Below the pieces are notes generated by a model, which was given only the letters and a program-made list of their open reading frames with translations, did no database searches and was not told the origin of the DNA. Below, one piece after another: positions 16,364-27,355 of a stretch of 33,211 nt of DNA; the first letter of the stretch is position 1, and the number at the start of each line of letters is the position of its first letter. The position numbers and the translations under genes were made by a program. The stretch is from Pseudomonadota bacterium. Lineage in GTDB: Bacteria > Pseudomonadota > Gammaproteobacteria > Burkholderiales > Ferrovaceae. The DNA is taken from assembly GCA_028873535.1 (NCBI GenBank), contig JAGWIJ010000032.1, positions 1 through 33,211 on the forward strand, given 5' to 3'.

Positions 16364-17632
16364 ATGGAGTTGATCCGCCCCTTCCGCGGCCTGCGCCCGC
16401 GTCCCGACGTGGTGGCACAGGTGGCGGCGCCCCCCTACGACGTGTTGAGCAGCGCCGAGGCACGCGCCCTGGTGGTCGGCAATCCGCTGTCCTTCCTGCA
16501 CCTGTCCAAGCCCGAAGTGGATCTGCCGGAAGGCACTGCCGCCGAGGCCACGGAGGTGTATGCCCAAGGGCGCGCCAATCTGGCAGCGATGCTGCGCGCG
16601 GGCGTGCTGGTCCAGGACGACAGCCCCTGCTACTACGCCTATCGCCTGGAATCGCCGACCCATGCGTTGACCGGTCTGGTGGCGGCAGCCTCGGTCGCAG
16701 CCTACGAGAACGGCGATATCCGGCGCCACGAGTTCACGCGCAAGGCCAAGGAGGACGACCGCACGCGCATGATCGACACCATGGGCGCACAGACCGGCCC
16801 GGTGATGCTGGCCTGGCGCACCAGTGACACGCTGCGCGCCTGTCTCGCCAGCGCTTGCACCGGTGCGCCGGCGTTGGACTGCCAGGCGGTCGACGGCGTG
16901 CGTCACCGCCTGTGGGTAATCCGTGACGCGCAGGCGGTGGACGCCATTTCGCGCGCCGCTGCCGGCATTCCGCGCCTGTACATCGCCGACGGCCACCATC
17001 GCGCCGCCTCGGCCGCGCGCGTGGCGCAGGCGCGGCGCGCGGCCGCACCGGCCGGCAGTGCCGTGCCTTCCAGCGATGCGCTGGCCGAGCATTTCCTGGC
17101 CGTGATCTTCGCGCACGACGACATGCAGGTGCTCGATTACAACCGCCTGGTGGCCGACCTGCAAGGACAGACGCGCGCCGGCTTCCTGGCGCGGCTGGCC
17201 GAACTCGGCACGCTGCAGCCGGAGGCACAGCCGGTGCGTCCAGCGGCCTCGGGCACCTTCGGCATCTACCTGCCGGACCAGTGGTACCGCCTGACGCTGC
17301 CGGCAGCGAGCATTCCGGCCGACGATCCGATTGCGCGCCTGGACGTGAGCCTGCTGGCCGACCGCGTGCTGGGGCCTTTGCTGGGCATCCAGGATCCGCG
17401 CACCGATGCGCGCATCGACTTCGTCGGCGGCGCGCGCGGCCTGGGTGAGCTCGCAGCGCGCGTGGACAGCGGCGAAATGGCGGTGGCATTCGCGCTCTAT
17501 CCGACGCGTGTCGAGGATGTGATGGCCGTATCCGACCAGGGCGACGTGATGCCGCCCAAGTCGACCTGGTTCGAACCCAAACTGGCCGACGGCATGGTGA
17601 GCTACCTGCTCGCCAATGCCCCACGCCCCTGA
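16364..17632 (+). CDS. DUF1015 family protein, probably linked to serine metabolism
   Basis: The 422-residue protein matches DUF1015 (PF06245). Diagnostic segments are IRPFRGLRP at the start, APPYDVL (22-28), RRHEFTRKAKEDDR (120-133), and IADGHHR (207-213). The DGHHR motif recalls ParB/sulfiredoxin-superfamily proteins, including the archaeal free-serine kinase SerK; this likeness is an inference from the motif. DUF1015 genes often lie beside serA or serC, and here serC follows after 33 bp on the same strand. GGAG at 16353-16356 supports the ATG, and a promoter-like element lies upstream. The biochemical activity is not established for this protein; a role in serine or phosphoserine handling is the best contextual guess. 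Confidence 0.88.
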   Translation: MELIRPFRGLRPRPDVVAQVAAPPYDVLSSAEARALVVGNPLSFLHLSKPEVDLPEGTAAEATEVYAQGRANLAAMLRAGVLVQDDSPCYYAYRLESPTHALTGLVAAASVAAYENGDIRRHEFTRKAKEDDRTRMIDTMGAQTGPVMLAWRTSDTLRACLASACTGAPALDCQAVDGVRHRLWVIRDAQAVDAISRAAAGIPRLYIADGHHRAASAARVAQARRAAAPAGSAVPSSDALAEHFLAVIFAHDDMQVLDYNRLVADLQGQTRAGFLARLAELGTLQPEAQPVRPAASGTFGIYLPDQWYRLTLPAASIPADDPIARLDVSLLADRVLGPLLGIQDPRTDARIDFVGGARGLGELAARVDSGEMAVAFALYPTRVEDVMAVSDQGDVMPPKSTWFEPKLADGMVSYLLANAPRP

Positions 17633-17665
17633 GCGATAGCGCTCGACCTGCGCAGGACCAGACCG

Positions 17666-18745
17666 ATGACCATCCACAATTTCAGCGCCGGCCCGGCAAT
17701 CCTGCCTGCCGCAGTCATGCGGCGTGCTGCCGAGGAACTCACCGACTGGCATGGCAGCGGCATGTCGGTGATGGAGATGAGCCATCGCGGGCCGGAGTTC
17801 ACCGCCATCCTGGCCAAGGCCGAGGCCGACCTGCGCACCCTGCTGGCGATCCCGGACAACTATCGCGTGCTGTTCCTGCAGGGCGGCGCCTGCGCGCAGT
17901 TCTCCTTCGTGCCGCTCAACCTGCTGGGCGGCAGGCGCAGCGCTGACTTCGTCAACACCGGCGAATGGTCGAAGAAGGCGATCCAGGAGATGCAGCGTTA
18001 CGGGGTGGCGCGCGTGGCCGCGAGTGCCGAGGACCGCCACTTCAGCTATGTGCCGGACCCTGCCGGCTGGTCGCTCGACCCCGCTGCCGCCTACGTGCAT
18101 GTGTGCACCAACGAGACCATCGGCGGCGTTGAATACTTCTTCACGCCGGACACCGGTGCGGTGCCGCTGGTGGCGGACATGTCTTCGCACCTGCTCTCGC
18201 GTCCGCTCGACGTCAGCCGTTACGGCGTGATCTATGCCGGCGCGCAGAAGAACATCGGCCCGGCGGGCCTGACGCTGGTGATCGTGCGCGAGGACCTGCT
18301 CGACCGCGCCAATCCGCTCACGCCGACGATCTTCCGCTGGCAGGACCAGGCCGAGCACGACTCGATGGTGGCGACGCCGCCGACCTGGGCGATCTACATC
18401 GCGGGCCTGGTGTTCGAATGGCTGCTCGACCAGGGAGGCCTGGCGGCGATCGAAACGCACAATATCGCCAAGGCACGCCTGCTGTACGACGCGCTGGACC
18501 GCAGCAGCTTTTTCCGCAATCCGGTCGAGCCGGCGGCACGTTCACGCATGAACGTGCCCTTCACGCTGCAGGACCCGGGCCGCGAGCAGGCCTTCCTGGC
18601 CGGCGCCCAGGCGCGCGGACTGCTGCAGCTCAAGGGACACCGCTCGGTGGGTGGCATGCGCGCCTCGATCTATAACGCCATGCCGCTGGCCGGTGTACAG
18701 GCGCTGGTGGATTATCTCGTCGAGTTCGAGCGCGACATGAGCTGA
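17666..18745 (+). CDS. serC: Phosphoserine aminotransferase
   Basis: SerC is a PLP enzyme converting 3-phosphohydroxypyruvate and glutamate to phosphoserine; it also acts in the DXP-dependent pyridoxal phosphate pathway. The 359-residue protein has the family start [10 protein letters not shown], the QGGACAQFS loop (72-80), [12 protein letters not shown], and [11 protein letters not shown] with the PLP-binding Lys195. AGGA at 17654-17657 precedes the ATG by 8 bp. It is co-directional with the DUF1015 gene. Length and motifs are fully normal. Confidence 0.97.
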   Translation: MTIHNFSAGPAILPAAVMRRAAEELTDWHGSGMSVMEMSHRGPEFTAILAKAEADLRTLLAIPDNYRVLFLQGGACAQFSFVPLNLLGGRRSADFVNTGEWSKKAIQEMQRYGVARVAASAEDRHFSYVPDPAGWSLDPAAAYVHVCTNETIGGVEYFFTPDTGAVPLVADMSSHLLSRPLDVSRYGVIYAGAQKNIGPAGLTLVIVREDLLDRANPLTPTIFRWQDQAEHDSMVATPPTWAIYIAGLVFEWLLDQGGLAAIETHNIAKARLLYDALDRSSFFRNPVEPAARSRMNVPFTLQDPGREQAFLAGAQARGLLQLKGHRSVGGMRASIYNAMPLAGVQALVDYLVEFERDMS

Positions 18746-18837
18746 TCGGTCGATCCGGAGTCGGCATCCCGCTCACCCGCACGTCGCTCGATCCGGCCCG
18801 CAGCACCGGTGTGGCCGTGCTCCAGGGCGGTAAGGCG

Positions 18838-19887
18838 TTATCTGACGGCGCCAGCCGGCAGCGGTGCCACCACGCGCAGCTCGAAGCCGGTGCTGGCCGG
18901 CGCCGTGAGATAGGCCTTGCCGTTGCGCGCGTCGAGCGCCAGCGTGCGCGCCTTGGGCGCCGTCACCACGGTCTGCACCACGTGATAGTGGTCGGCATCG
19001 TCCTGGTGGATGATGCTGACACTGCCTCTGCTACCGCTGGGCGCGATGATTGTCGCGCGCGTGGCGTCGAATTCGACGCCGTCGGGCTCCTCGCCTATGG
19101 CCAGGCTCGCCACCATGCGGCCATCGTCGGCGGCGGTCACCACCAGGCGTCCGTTCGAACAGGCACTGAACAGGCGCTGGTGCTGGGCATCGTAGGCAAG
19201 CCCGGTCGGTTCCACGCAGCCGGGCAGCTCGGTGCTGCGCACCAGGGTGTTGCTGTGGATGTCGATCATCGCCAGCTGGTGCAGGTCTTCCAGATTGACC
19301 CACACGCGGTCGGCATCACCCACTGCCACTTCCGGCTTGCCCGGCAGCGCGACACGCGCCTGCACGGCGCCGCTCGTCGGCTCGATGACGGTCATGTCGT
19401 GCGACTTGCCGTTGAAACTGTAGAGCCGTCCGGTCTGCGCCAGGAACAGCAGCGCGTCAGGGCTTTTGCCGCCTGCGGGCGTGGTGTGCAGGATCTTGAA
19501 GGTGTCGAGTGCGAAGGTGGTGATGCTGTCGCTGCCACCGCTGCTCACGAAGCCCAGCTGGTGCGCGGTGTCGAAGGCCACGCCATGCGCGCGGTCGAGG
19601 CCGCCGATGCGCCCGAGCGCCTTGCCGGTGTCGGCATCGACCACGGCGAGGTGGTCACCCAGGGCCGCAAACACGTGACCCGTACCCGGCTGGACCGCCA
19701 GGAAATCCCACTTGCTGGCGGCACCGAGGGCAATCGGCGTCCCTGCCGCATAGGTGGCGACGCCATCGGCAGCGGGCGCCGGCAGGCTGGCTGCGAGTGC
19801 CAGCAGCGCCGCCGGCAGGATCGCGCGGCGCAGGGCCTGACGCGGACGGAGGGCAGCCTTGGAACGGTCCGGCGCGGCGTGGGGCAT
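18838..19887 (-). CDS. Secreted YncE-like beta-propeller protein
   Basis: The protein carries repeated propeller strands of the YncE / YVTN type: HVFAALGDHLAVVDADTGK, FKILHTTPAGGKSPDALLF, RLVVTAADDGRMVASLAIG, and KAYLTAPAS near the end. An N-terminal signal peptide is clear when translation starts at the ATG at 19887 (basic RPRQALRR, then ILPAALLALAASLPAPAA), giving 349 residues. In-frame codons further upstream to 19986 are possible but precede the signal peptide and look non-coding. Such proteins are periplasmic and may bind DNA, peptides or metals; no catalytic residues are evident and the function is unknown. It is divergent from the DUF6502-like gene across a 249-bp AT-richer region. Confidence 0.82.
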   Translation of the reverse strand: MPHAAPDRSKAALRPRQALRRAILPAALLALAASLPAPAADGVATYAAGTPIALGAASKWDFLAVQPGTGHVFAALGDHLAVVDADTGKALGRIGGLDRAHGVAFDTAHQLGFVSSGGSDSITTFALDTFKILHTTPAGGKSPDALLFLAQTGRLYSFNGKSHDMTVIEPTSGAVQARVALPGKPEVAVGDADRVWVNLEDLHQLAMIDIHSNTLVRSTELPGCVEPTGLAYDAQHQRLFSACSNGRLVVTAADDGRMVASLAIGEEPDGVEFDATRATIIAPSGSRGSVSIIHQDDADHYHVVQTVVTAPKARTLALDARNGKAYLTAPASTGFELRVVAPLPAGAVR

Positions 19888-20018
19888 AGGTTTTCCGATC
19901 AGTGGTTGAAGTTCAGGCAGGCCTGCAGCCTGACATCGTTTCGTGACAGGGCCGCGAATCATTCCTGTGTCGAGAGCCGGCCTCACTCCACATCAGACGC
20001 AAGGCGCGCCAATTTTAC

Positions 20019-20048
20019 GATCGCTTTCCTGAGCAGCCGACAGCGATC
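20019..20048. repeat. Inverted repeat GATCGCT-N16-AGCGATC in the divergent intergenic region
   Basis: Perfect 7-bp arms at 20019-20025 and 20042-20048, separated by 16 bp, in the AT-rich gap between the beta-propeller gene (-) and the DUF6502-like gene (+). The direct repeat ATTTTAC (20012-20018 and 20079-20085) lies around it. It could be an operator for a dimeric regulator; no known binding consensus is claimed. Confidence 0.35.
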
Positions 20049-20080
20049 AAATCTTTCTAATCGATCCAAATGCTTAACAT

Positions 20081-20108
20081 TTTACAGGCACCGCAGTAGT
20101 GGTAAACT
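20081..20108 (+). promoter_or_regulatory. Candidate sigma-70 promoter for the DUF6502-like gene
   Basis: TTTACA at 20081-20086 (5/6 to the -35 consensus) and TAAACT at 20103-20108 (4/6 to the -10) are spaced 16 bp apart, giving a predicted start about 20 nt before the ATG at 20137. It lies in a clearly AT-richer stretch. Confidence 0.5.
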
Positions 20109-20136
20109 TTCCCACCCATTGACACGATGGTGGTTC

Positions 20137-21039
20137 ATGGAACCGGCGCCCGCCTTTCCCGGCAAGCTTGCCACCCCCGTCATCACCGCCCTGCGGCGGA
20201 TCCTGCGTCCCCTGGTGCGGCTGATGCTGACCCACGGCGTGACTTATCCGCTGATCACGGATGTGATCAAATCCACCTATGTGGACGTGGCGCGGCGCGA
20301 ATTCCGCCTGTCCGGCAAGCGCCAGACCGACAGTCGCATCAGCCTGCTCACCGGCGTGCATCGCAAGGACGTCAAACGCCTGATCGAAGAGGGCGAACGC
20401 GGTGCCGACGGTGCCAGCGGCGTGTCGCTGGGCGCGGCGCTGGTGGCGCGCTGGCTGGGCGAACCGGAACTGACCGATGCCCAGGGCCGGCCCCTGCCCT
20501 TGCCGCGGCTGGCCAGCGACGGCGGCAAGATCTCCTTCGAGGCACTGGTCGAGTCGGTCAGCAAGGACATCCGGTCGCGCGTGATCCTGGACGAATGGCT
20601 GCGCGTCGGCGTGGTCCAGCTCGACCGCCAGGATCGCGTTGTGCTGAATCCCAACGCCCTGGCACCGGCGCGTGACTTCGGCGAAAAGCTGCATTTTCTC
20701 GAAGCCAATGTGCACGATCATCTGGCCGCGGCAGTGCACAACCTGTCCGGCGGGCAGCCGCCGATGCTGGAGCGCAGCGTGTTCTACGACCAGCTCAGCG
20801 CGGGATCGGTCGACGAGCTGCGGCGCCTGGCCGCCGAACTGGCGATGCATGCCATCCAGGTGCTCAACCGCCGCGCCATCGAGCTCGAACGCGACGACCG
20901 CGAGCAATCGCGACTGGCCGATCAGCGCATCAATTTCGGCGCCTACTTCTACCATGCGCCGCGCGATCTGCAGGCCGCGGAGGACAGCGCGCGTGGCGCG
21001 CCGGATGGTGCCGACGCCCCCGACCGGGACGCCGCCTGA
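20137..21039 (+). CDS. DUF6502-like protein of unknown function
   Basis: A 300-residue cytosolic protein. The N-terminal third resembles DUF6502 proteins: PLVRLMLTHGVTYPLITDVIKSTYVDVARREFRL followed by KRQTDSRISLLTGVHRKDVKRL reads like a winged-helix or helix-turn-helix DNA-binding unit, split here at about residues 25-58 and 61-84. The middle (SFEALVESVSKDIRSRVILDEWLR) and the C-terminal helix rich in Arg/Glu (residues 225-275) may mediate dimerisation. The tail is Asp/Ala-rich. There is no clear Shine-Dalgarno; the ATG at 20137 is chosen because it follows the promoter closely and precedes the conserved part. A regulatory role is plausible but unproven. Confidence 0.8.
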   Translation: MEPAPAFPGKLATPVITALRRILRPLVRLMLTHGVTYPLITDVIKSTYVDVARREFRLSGKRQTDSRISLLTGVHRKDVKRLIEEGERGADGASGVSLGAALVARWLGEPELTDAQGRPLPLPRLASDGGKISFEALVESVSKDIRSRVILDEWLRVGVVQLDRQDRVVLNPNALAPARDFGEKLHFLEANVHDHLAAAVHNLSGGQPPMLERSVFYDQLSAGSVDELRRLAAELAMHAIQVLNRRAIELERDDREQSRLADQRINFGAYFYHAPRDLQAAEDSARGAPDGADAPDRDAA

Positions 21040-21168
21040 ATCCCGTGCGGACACGCGGCACGATCCGCGCGCCCTCAACACCGATGGCAGGAGTCGCGGC
21101 TGGGCTTTGGCGCTGATCCTGAACGCAGCCCGCCAGCACCGGGGCCAGCCGGAACTACACGCAGGCGG

Positions 21169-21834
21169 TCAGCTGTTGCGGGCGACCAGCCATCCGGCAC
21201 CTCGCACATTGCGGATCACGGCGCTGCCCAGCTTGCGACGCAGGCCGTGGATCAGGAACTCGACGGCATTGCTTTCGACCTCGTCGCCCCAGCCATAAAT
21301 GCGGTCTTCCAGGTCGCTGCGCGACAGGATGGCGCCGGGTCGTTGCAGCAGCGCCTGCAGCAATGCGAACTCGCGGTTGGACAGCAGCACTGGCGGCTGG
21401 CCCGCAACCTCGGCCAGGTGCGTGGCCGGGTCGAGCGTGACGACGCCATTGCCGAGCAGCGGCGCCGCGCTGCCCCCCTTGCGACGCAGGACGGCACGCA
21501 TGCGTGCCAGCAGTTCGGCCATGGCGAAGGGCTTCAGCAGGTAGTCGTCGGCGCCGCCATCGAGTCCGCGCAGGCGATCGTCCAGGCTGTCGCGCGCGGT
21601 GATCACCAGCAGCGGCACCGCATCGCCGCCTCCCCGAATGGCGGCCAGGACCTGGTGGCCATCGGCGCCTGGCAGGCCCAGGTCGAGCAGCACCAGATCG
21701 TAGTGTTGCGCGGCAAGCGTGGCCGCCACCCCATGGCCGCTGCCCAGCCAGTCGACCGCGTAGGACGCGTCACGCAGAGCGGCCTGGATGGCCTCGCCAA
21801 TCATGGCGTCGTCTTCGATCAGCAGTACCCGCAA
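21169..21834 (-). CDS. OmpR/PhoB-family response regulator, no adjacent kinase
   Basis: A two-component response regulator of 221 residues. The receiver domain (1-115) has the acidic pair Asp8/Asp9, the phospho-acceptor Asp51 (LVLLDLGLPGADG), Thr79 and Lys101 (LLKPF). The winged-helix DNA-binding domain occupies about 125-218, with VLLSNREFALLQALLQRPG, VEFLIHGLRRKLG and VRGAGWLV, closest in style to QseB/PmrA/TctD. The start is a TTG at 21834 with a strong GGAGG 7 bp upstream; no in-frame ATG gives a sensible start. Genes of this class usually precede a histidine kinase gene. Here the downstream neighbour is the convergent DUF6502-like gene, so the cognate kinase must lie elsewhere or be absent. 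Confidence 0.92.
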   Translation of the reverse strand: MRVLLIEDDAMIGEAIQAALRDASYAVDWLGSGHGVAATLAAQHYDLVLLDLGLPGADGHQVLAAIRGGGDAVPLLVITARDSLDDRLRGLDGGADDYLLKPFAMAELLARMRAVLRRKGGSAAPLLGNGVVTLDPATHLAEVAGQPPVLLSNREFALLQALLQRPGAILSRSDLEDRIYGWGDEVESNAVEFLIHGLRRKLGSAVIRNVRGAGWLVARNS

Positions 21835-21861
21835 GTGTCTGCCTCCAACCCGGAGCCCATT

Positions 21862-21948
21862 CTAGTGGGCACTGCGCGCTGCCGGTGGCCGGGTCCACAG
21901 CAAGGCGGCGGCGATGAACGCCAGCGACAGGGAGCGGGGAACGGTCAT
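21862..21948 (-). CDS. Possible 28-residue hydrophobic peptide upstream of the response regulator
   Basis: An ATG at 21948 opens a 28-codon frame that ends 27 bp before the response-regulator start. The peptide has an N-terminal Arg, a hydrophobic core LSLAFIAAALLW, and a basic tail, which is consistent with a single membrane segment or a remnant signal sequence. GGA lies 7 bp before the ATG on the coding strand, a weak ribosome site. It could be a small regulatory membrane protein or leader peptide, or simply chance in GC-rich DNA. Confidence 0.25.
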   Translation of the reverse strand: MTVPRSLSLAFIAAALLWTRPPAARSAH

Positions 21949-22102
21949 GGAAATTTCCGGTCCGTCTCGTTCGATGCGACGACGCAAGGTGATGGGGCGA
22001 GCGGTGCGGCGAAGACGCCTGGAACCCGACATACCCAACATGATATTCGCCGATGGCGCGCACCGGTAGCAATCACACGACGCACCCTGAGGAACCCGCA
22101 CC

Positions 22103-23014
22103 ATGCGCTTGCTGTTGACTGGCGGCACCGGCTTGATTGGCCGCGCCCTGTGTCGTCACTGGAGCACCCAGGGCCACGATCTCGTCGTCTGGAGCCGCAG
22201 CCCGCAGGGCGTTTCCGCGCTGTGCTCCGGCGCGCGCGGCATCGCCTCGCTGGAGGAACTTGAGGGAATGCCCGCGCTCGATGCCATGATCAATCTGGCC
22301 GGAGCGCCGATTGCCGATCGCACTTGGACGGCGGCCCGCCGCAGGGTGTTGTGGAGCAGCCGGCTGGACCTGACGCATCGGCTGGTGGAGTGGGCAGGCC
22401 GGCAGTCGCGGCCGCCCAGGGTGCTGCTGTCCGGATCAGCCGTGGGCTGGTATGGCGACACCGGCGAGCGCCTGCTCGATGAAGGCAGCGCGCCGGGCCG
22501 GAGCGACTTCGGCAGCGAGCTGTGCCAGGCCTGGGAGCAGGAAGCCGAGCGCGCCAGGGAGCTCGGCATGCGGGTCGTGCTCCTGCGCACCGCCCCGGTA
22601 CTGGCGCCGGCCGGCGGCATGCTGGCGCGACTGCGCCTGCCGTTCAGTCTGGGACTGGGTGGACGCTTGGGCAGCGGCCGCCAGTGGATGCCGTGGATCC
22701 ATATCGACGATCAGGTTGCGCTGATGGACCACGTGCTGCATCACGCCGACTGCAGCGGCGCCTTCAACGCCGTTGCACCCGGGCAGGTGCGCAATGCCGA
22801 ATTCACGCGAGCGCTGGCGAGCGCCCTGCATCGCCCGGCGCTGCTGCCGGCACCAGCCTGGGCGCTGCGTCTCGCGCTGGGCGAGATGGCGGTGCTGTTG
22901 CTGGGTGGGCAGCGCATCGAGCCGCGCCGCGCACTGGAAACGGGCTTCCGCTTCCGTCACCCGGAGTTGGAGGCGGCGCTTGCCGACCTCCTGGATGCGC
23001 GGCTCAGACGTTGA
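22103..23014 (+). CDS. TIGR01777-family NAD(P)-dependent epimerase (YfcH-like)
   Basis: A 303-residue extended short-chain dehydrogenase/epimerase. The nucleotide-binding GGTGLIG lies at residues 7-13. Further family motifs are [42 protein letters not shown] and the WIHIDDQV segment, and the C-terminal DUF1731-type tail includes [20 protein letters not shown]. The substrate is unknown for the family; homologues are described as sugar-nucleotide epimerase-like or cell-division inhibitor SulA-like in old annotations, which should not be trusted. TGAGGA at 22088-22093 is the ribosome site. Its 3' end overlaps that of the convergent ychF by 11 bp. Confidence 0.93.
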   Translation: MRLLLTGGTGLIGRALCRHWSTQGHDLVVWSRSPQGVSALCSGARGIASLEELEGMPALDAMINLAGAPIADRTWTAARRRVLWSSRLDLTHRLVEWAGRQSRPPRVLLSGSAVGWYGDTGERLLDEGSAPGRSDFGSELCQAWEQEAERARELGMRVVLLRTAPVLAPAGGMLARLRLPFSLGLGGRLGSGRQWMPWIHIDDQVALMDHVLHHADCSGAFNAVAPGQVRNAEFTRALASALHRPALLPAPAWALRLALGEMAVLLLGGQRIEPRRALETGFRFRHPELEAALADLLDARLRR

Positions 23015-24095
23015 ACAGGAAGTTCAGCACGTCGCCATCGTGGACGACATAGTCCTTGCCCTCGGCACGCATCTTGCCCGCTTCCTTGGCGCCCTGTTCG
23101 CCCTTGCAGGCGATGAAATCCTGGAAAGCGATGGTCTGGGCACGGATGAAACCCTTTTCGAAGTCGGTGTGGATCACGCCAGCGGCCTGCGGCGCGGTGT
23201 CACCGATGTGGATGGTCCAGGCGCGCACTTCCTTCACGCCGGCGGTGAAGTAGGTCTGCAGCCCGAGCAGCTTGTAGCCTTCGCGAATCAGGCGGTTGAG
23301 GCCGGGCTCTTCGAGTCCCAGGTCGGTCAGGAATTCGCGCTTGTCGGCATCGTCCAGGTCGGCCAGTTCAGCTTCGATCTTGGCGCACAGCGCCACCACC
23401 GGCGCGCCCTCCTTGGCGGCGTGTTCGCGCAGCCGGTCGAGGTGCGGATTGTTGCTGAAGCCGTCCTCAAGCACGTTGCCCACATACATCGCGGGCTTGA
23501 TGGTGAGCAGGCACAGCGGCTTGAGCAGCGCGCGTTCGTCGTCGCTGAGATCCAGGGTGCGTGCGGGCTTGCCTTCATTGAGGTGCGGCAGCAGGCGCTC
23601 GCACAGCGCAACGAATTTGGCAGCCTCCTTGTCGCCCGAGCGCGCCTTCTTGCCGTCGCGATGGATGGCTTTCTCGACCGCCGACATGTCGGCCAATGCG
23701 AGCTCGGTGAGGATCACCTCGATATCGGCCAGCGGATCGATCCTGCCGGCCACGTGCACCACATTGGGATCGTCGAAGCAGCGCACCACGTTGACGATGG
23801 CATCGGTCTCGCGGATGTTGGCCAGGAACTGGTTGCCCAGGCCTTCGCCCTTGCTGGCGCCGGCCACCAGGCCGGCGATGTCGACGAACTCGACAATGGC
23901 CGGCTGCACCTTCTGCGGCTTGACGATCTCGGACAGCTGGTCGAGGCGCGCGTCGGGCACTTCGACAATGCCCACATTGGGTTCGATGGTGCAGAAGGGA
24001 TAGTTTTCCGCGGCGATGCCCGCCTTGGTCAGGGCATTGAACAGGGTGGACTTGCCGACATTGGGCAGTCCGACGATGCCGCACTTCAGAGACAT
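23004..24095 (-). CDS. ychF: YchF (OLA1-family) redox-linked ATPase
   Basis: YchF is a conserved OBG-family nucleotide-binding protein that hydrolyses ATP rather than GTP and associates with ribosomes. Motifs seen are G1 GLPNVGKST, then [20 protein letters not shown] (G3) and a C-terminal TGS domain ending [16 protein letters not shown]. The ATG at 24095, preceded by AAGGAA, gives 363 residues, the same as E. coli YchF. Overproduction of E. coli YchF is known to make cells hypersensitive to peroxide and lower catalase activity. In many Gammaproteobacteria ychF directly follows pth; here katG lies between them. A candidate separate promoter is described upstream. Confidence 0.97.
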   Translation of the reverse strand: MSLKCGIVGLPNVGKSTLFNALTKAGIAAENYPFCTIEPNVGIVEVPDARLDQLSEIVKPQKVQPAIVEFVDIAGLVAGASKGEGLGNQFLANIRETDAIVNVVRCFDDPNVVHVAGRIDPLADIEVILTELALADMSAVEKAIHRDGKKARSGDKEAAKFVALCERLLPHLNEGKPARTLDLSDDERALLKPLCLLTIKPAMYVGNVLEDGFSNNPHLDRLREHAAKEGAPVVALCAKIEAELADLDDADKREFLTDLGLEEPGLNRLIREGYKLLGLQTYFTAGVKEVRAWTIHIGDTAPQAAGVIHTDFEKGFIRAQTIAFQDFIACKGEQGAKEAGKMRAEGKDYVVHDGDVLNFLFNV

Positions 24096-24163
24096 GGGGA
24101 TTCCTTGAGGATCAGGCCGGGATGCGCCGGGGTGGCGGGCAGGGATCGTCCCGCAAGCCGACA

Positions 24164-24193
24164 ATTGTAACCTTCCGGCGGATCAGGCTCCAA
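24164..24193 (-). promoter_or_regulatory. Candidate promoter for ychF
   Basis: On the minus strand, TTGGAG at 24193-24188 and TACAAT (preceded by GGT) at 24169-24164 are 18 bp apart, about 70 bp before the ychF start. This lies in the 200-bp gap after katG, which is otherwise GC-rich with no terminator hairpin plus T-run seen. It would let ychF be expressed apart from katG. Confidence 0.4.
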
Positions 24194-24295
24194 AGCAGCC
24201 TGTGCTGCGCAGGCCCGACGGGCGACGTCGCTGCCGCCCGCCGGGTCCTCGTCTGCCGCTGCCGCCCGCGCAGCCGCCGGAGCCCGCAGTCCGCT

Positions 24296-26545
<2,250 letters not shown>

Positions 26546-26572
26546 TTACGGCGGCAAAAAACCTCCGTCCAA

Positions 26573-26602
26573 TTGATATTCAACACATTCCGCGATAGTC
26601 AA
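26573..26602 (-). promoter_or_regulatory. katG: Candidate katG promoter
   Basis: On the minus strand, TTGACT at 26602-26597 (5/6) and TATCAA at 26578-26573 (4/6) are spaced 18 bp apart, about 80 bp upstream of the katG ATG. The -35 sits inside the dyad at 26590-26614, the usual arrangement for an activator that contacts polymerase. The weak -10 and long spacing suggest dependence on an activator. Confidence 0.5.
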
Positions 26603-26614
26603 AAACTATCACGG
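26590..26614. promoter_or_regulatory. OxyR-like dyad upstream of katG
   Basis: Arms of 10 bp with one mismatch (CCGCGATAGT and ACTATCACGG) flank a 5-bp centre. Read as ATAG-N7-CTAT (26595-26609), it matches one half of the OxyR tandem consensus, and its position over the katG -35 fits. A good second half-site at the normal 7-bp spacing is not apparent on either side (the nearest, at 26576-26590, is degenerate). The dyad could alternatively be a stem at the pth 3' end, but no T-run follows on the minus strand. Confidence 0.5.
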
Positions 26615-26639
26615 AAGTCAACGGAGGAAAATAATCCTA

Positions 26640-27248
26640 TCAATCACTGCCAGGGCGCGCAGCGCGCTTGGCATCACCGGTATGCAGCGCCAACATGGCC
26701 GCTTCAGCCTGACCTGCGAGCAGGCGCGGCCAGATCGCCAATCCACGGTCGATGGCGGCGTCGATCATCTCCTGCTCGTCGCGGCCGGGGCGGTGCAGCA
26801 CATAGTCGGCCACGCGGTTGCGGTCGCCTGGATGGCCGATGCCGATGCGCAGGCGCCAGAAGTCCGGCACGGTGAGGTGGGCGATCATGTCGCGCAGGCC
26901 ATTGTGGCCGGCGTGGCCGCCGCCGCGCTTGAGCTTGACCTGCCCGGGCGGCAGGTCAAGCTCGTCGTGCACCGCCAGGATCTGGTCGGGCAGGATCTTG
27001 TAGAAATGGGCCAGCGCCACCACGGCGCGACCGCTGAGGTTCATGAAGGTGCTGGGCTTGAGCAGCCAGCATTCTTCGTCGCCGTGGCGCAGGCGTCCCA
27101 CCCAGCCATGGAACTTGCTTTCGACCCGCAGGCTGACGCCGGCGTCCTGCGCCAGCCGGTCGACGAACCAGAACCCCGCGTTGTGGCGGGTGTCTTCGTA
27201 TTCCGGCCCGGGGTTGCCCAGGCCGACCACCAGCCGGATTCCAGCCAT
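26640..27248 (-). CDS. pth: Peptidyl-tRNA hydrolase
   Basis: Pth rescues peptidyl-tRNA released from ribosomes by hydrolysing the ester bond. The N-terminus reads [20 protein letters not shown] with Asn12 and catalytic His22, followed by [36 protein letters not shown] (catalytic Asp and the substrate loop), and [12 protein letters not shown]. The 202-residue length is typical. AGGAG lies 8 bp before the ATG. It follows rplY after a strong intrinsic terminator, so its expression depends on read-through or a promoter I could not see in the 107-bp gap. Confidence 0.97.
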   Translation of the reverse strand: MAGIRLVVGLGNPGPEYEDTRHNAGFWFVDRLAQDAGVSLRVESKFHGWVGRLRHGDEECWLLKPSTFMNLSGRAVVALAHFYKILPDQILAVHDELDLPPGQVKLKRGGGHAGHNGLRDMIAHLTVPDFWRLRIGIGHPGDRNRVADYVLHRPGRDEQEMIDAAIDRGLAIWPRLLAGQAEAAMLALHTGDAKRAARPGSD

Positions 27249-27291
27249 GTCTGAATCTCCTCAGGGCGCGCCGGTGGATCGGCGTGGCGCC

Positions 27292-27336
27292 AAAAGAAAA
27301 CGGCCGGCAGGGTGGCTTGCGCCACGATGCCGGCCG
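27292..27336 (-). terminator. Intrinsic terminator after rplY
   Basis: On the minus strand a perfect 9-bp outer stem (CGGCCGGCA / TGCCGGCCG) encloses an inner GTGGC / GCCAC stem capped by a GCAA tetraloop, followed directly by TTTTCTTTT. This is the clearest terminator in the window, 20 bp after the rplY stop. It separates rplY from pth. Confidence 0.85.
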
Positions 27337-27355
27337 CTGCCAAGGAAGCGGGCGC

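Noticed and set aside
26620-26642. pth intrinsic terminator formed by the dyad upstream of katG
   Set aside because: No U-run follows the stem on the minus strand, and the position suits a katG operator better.
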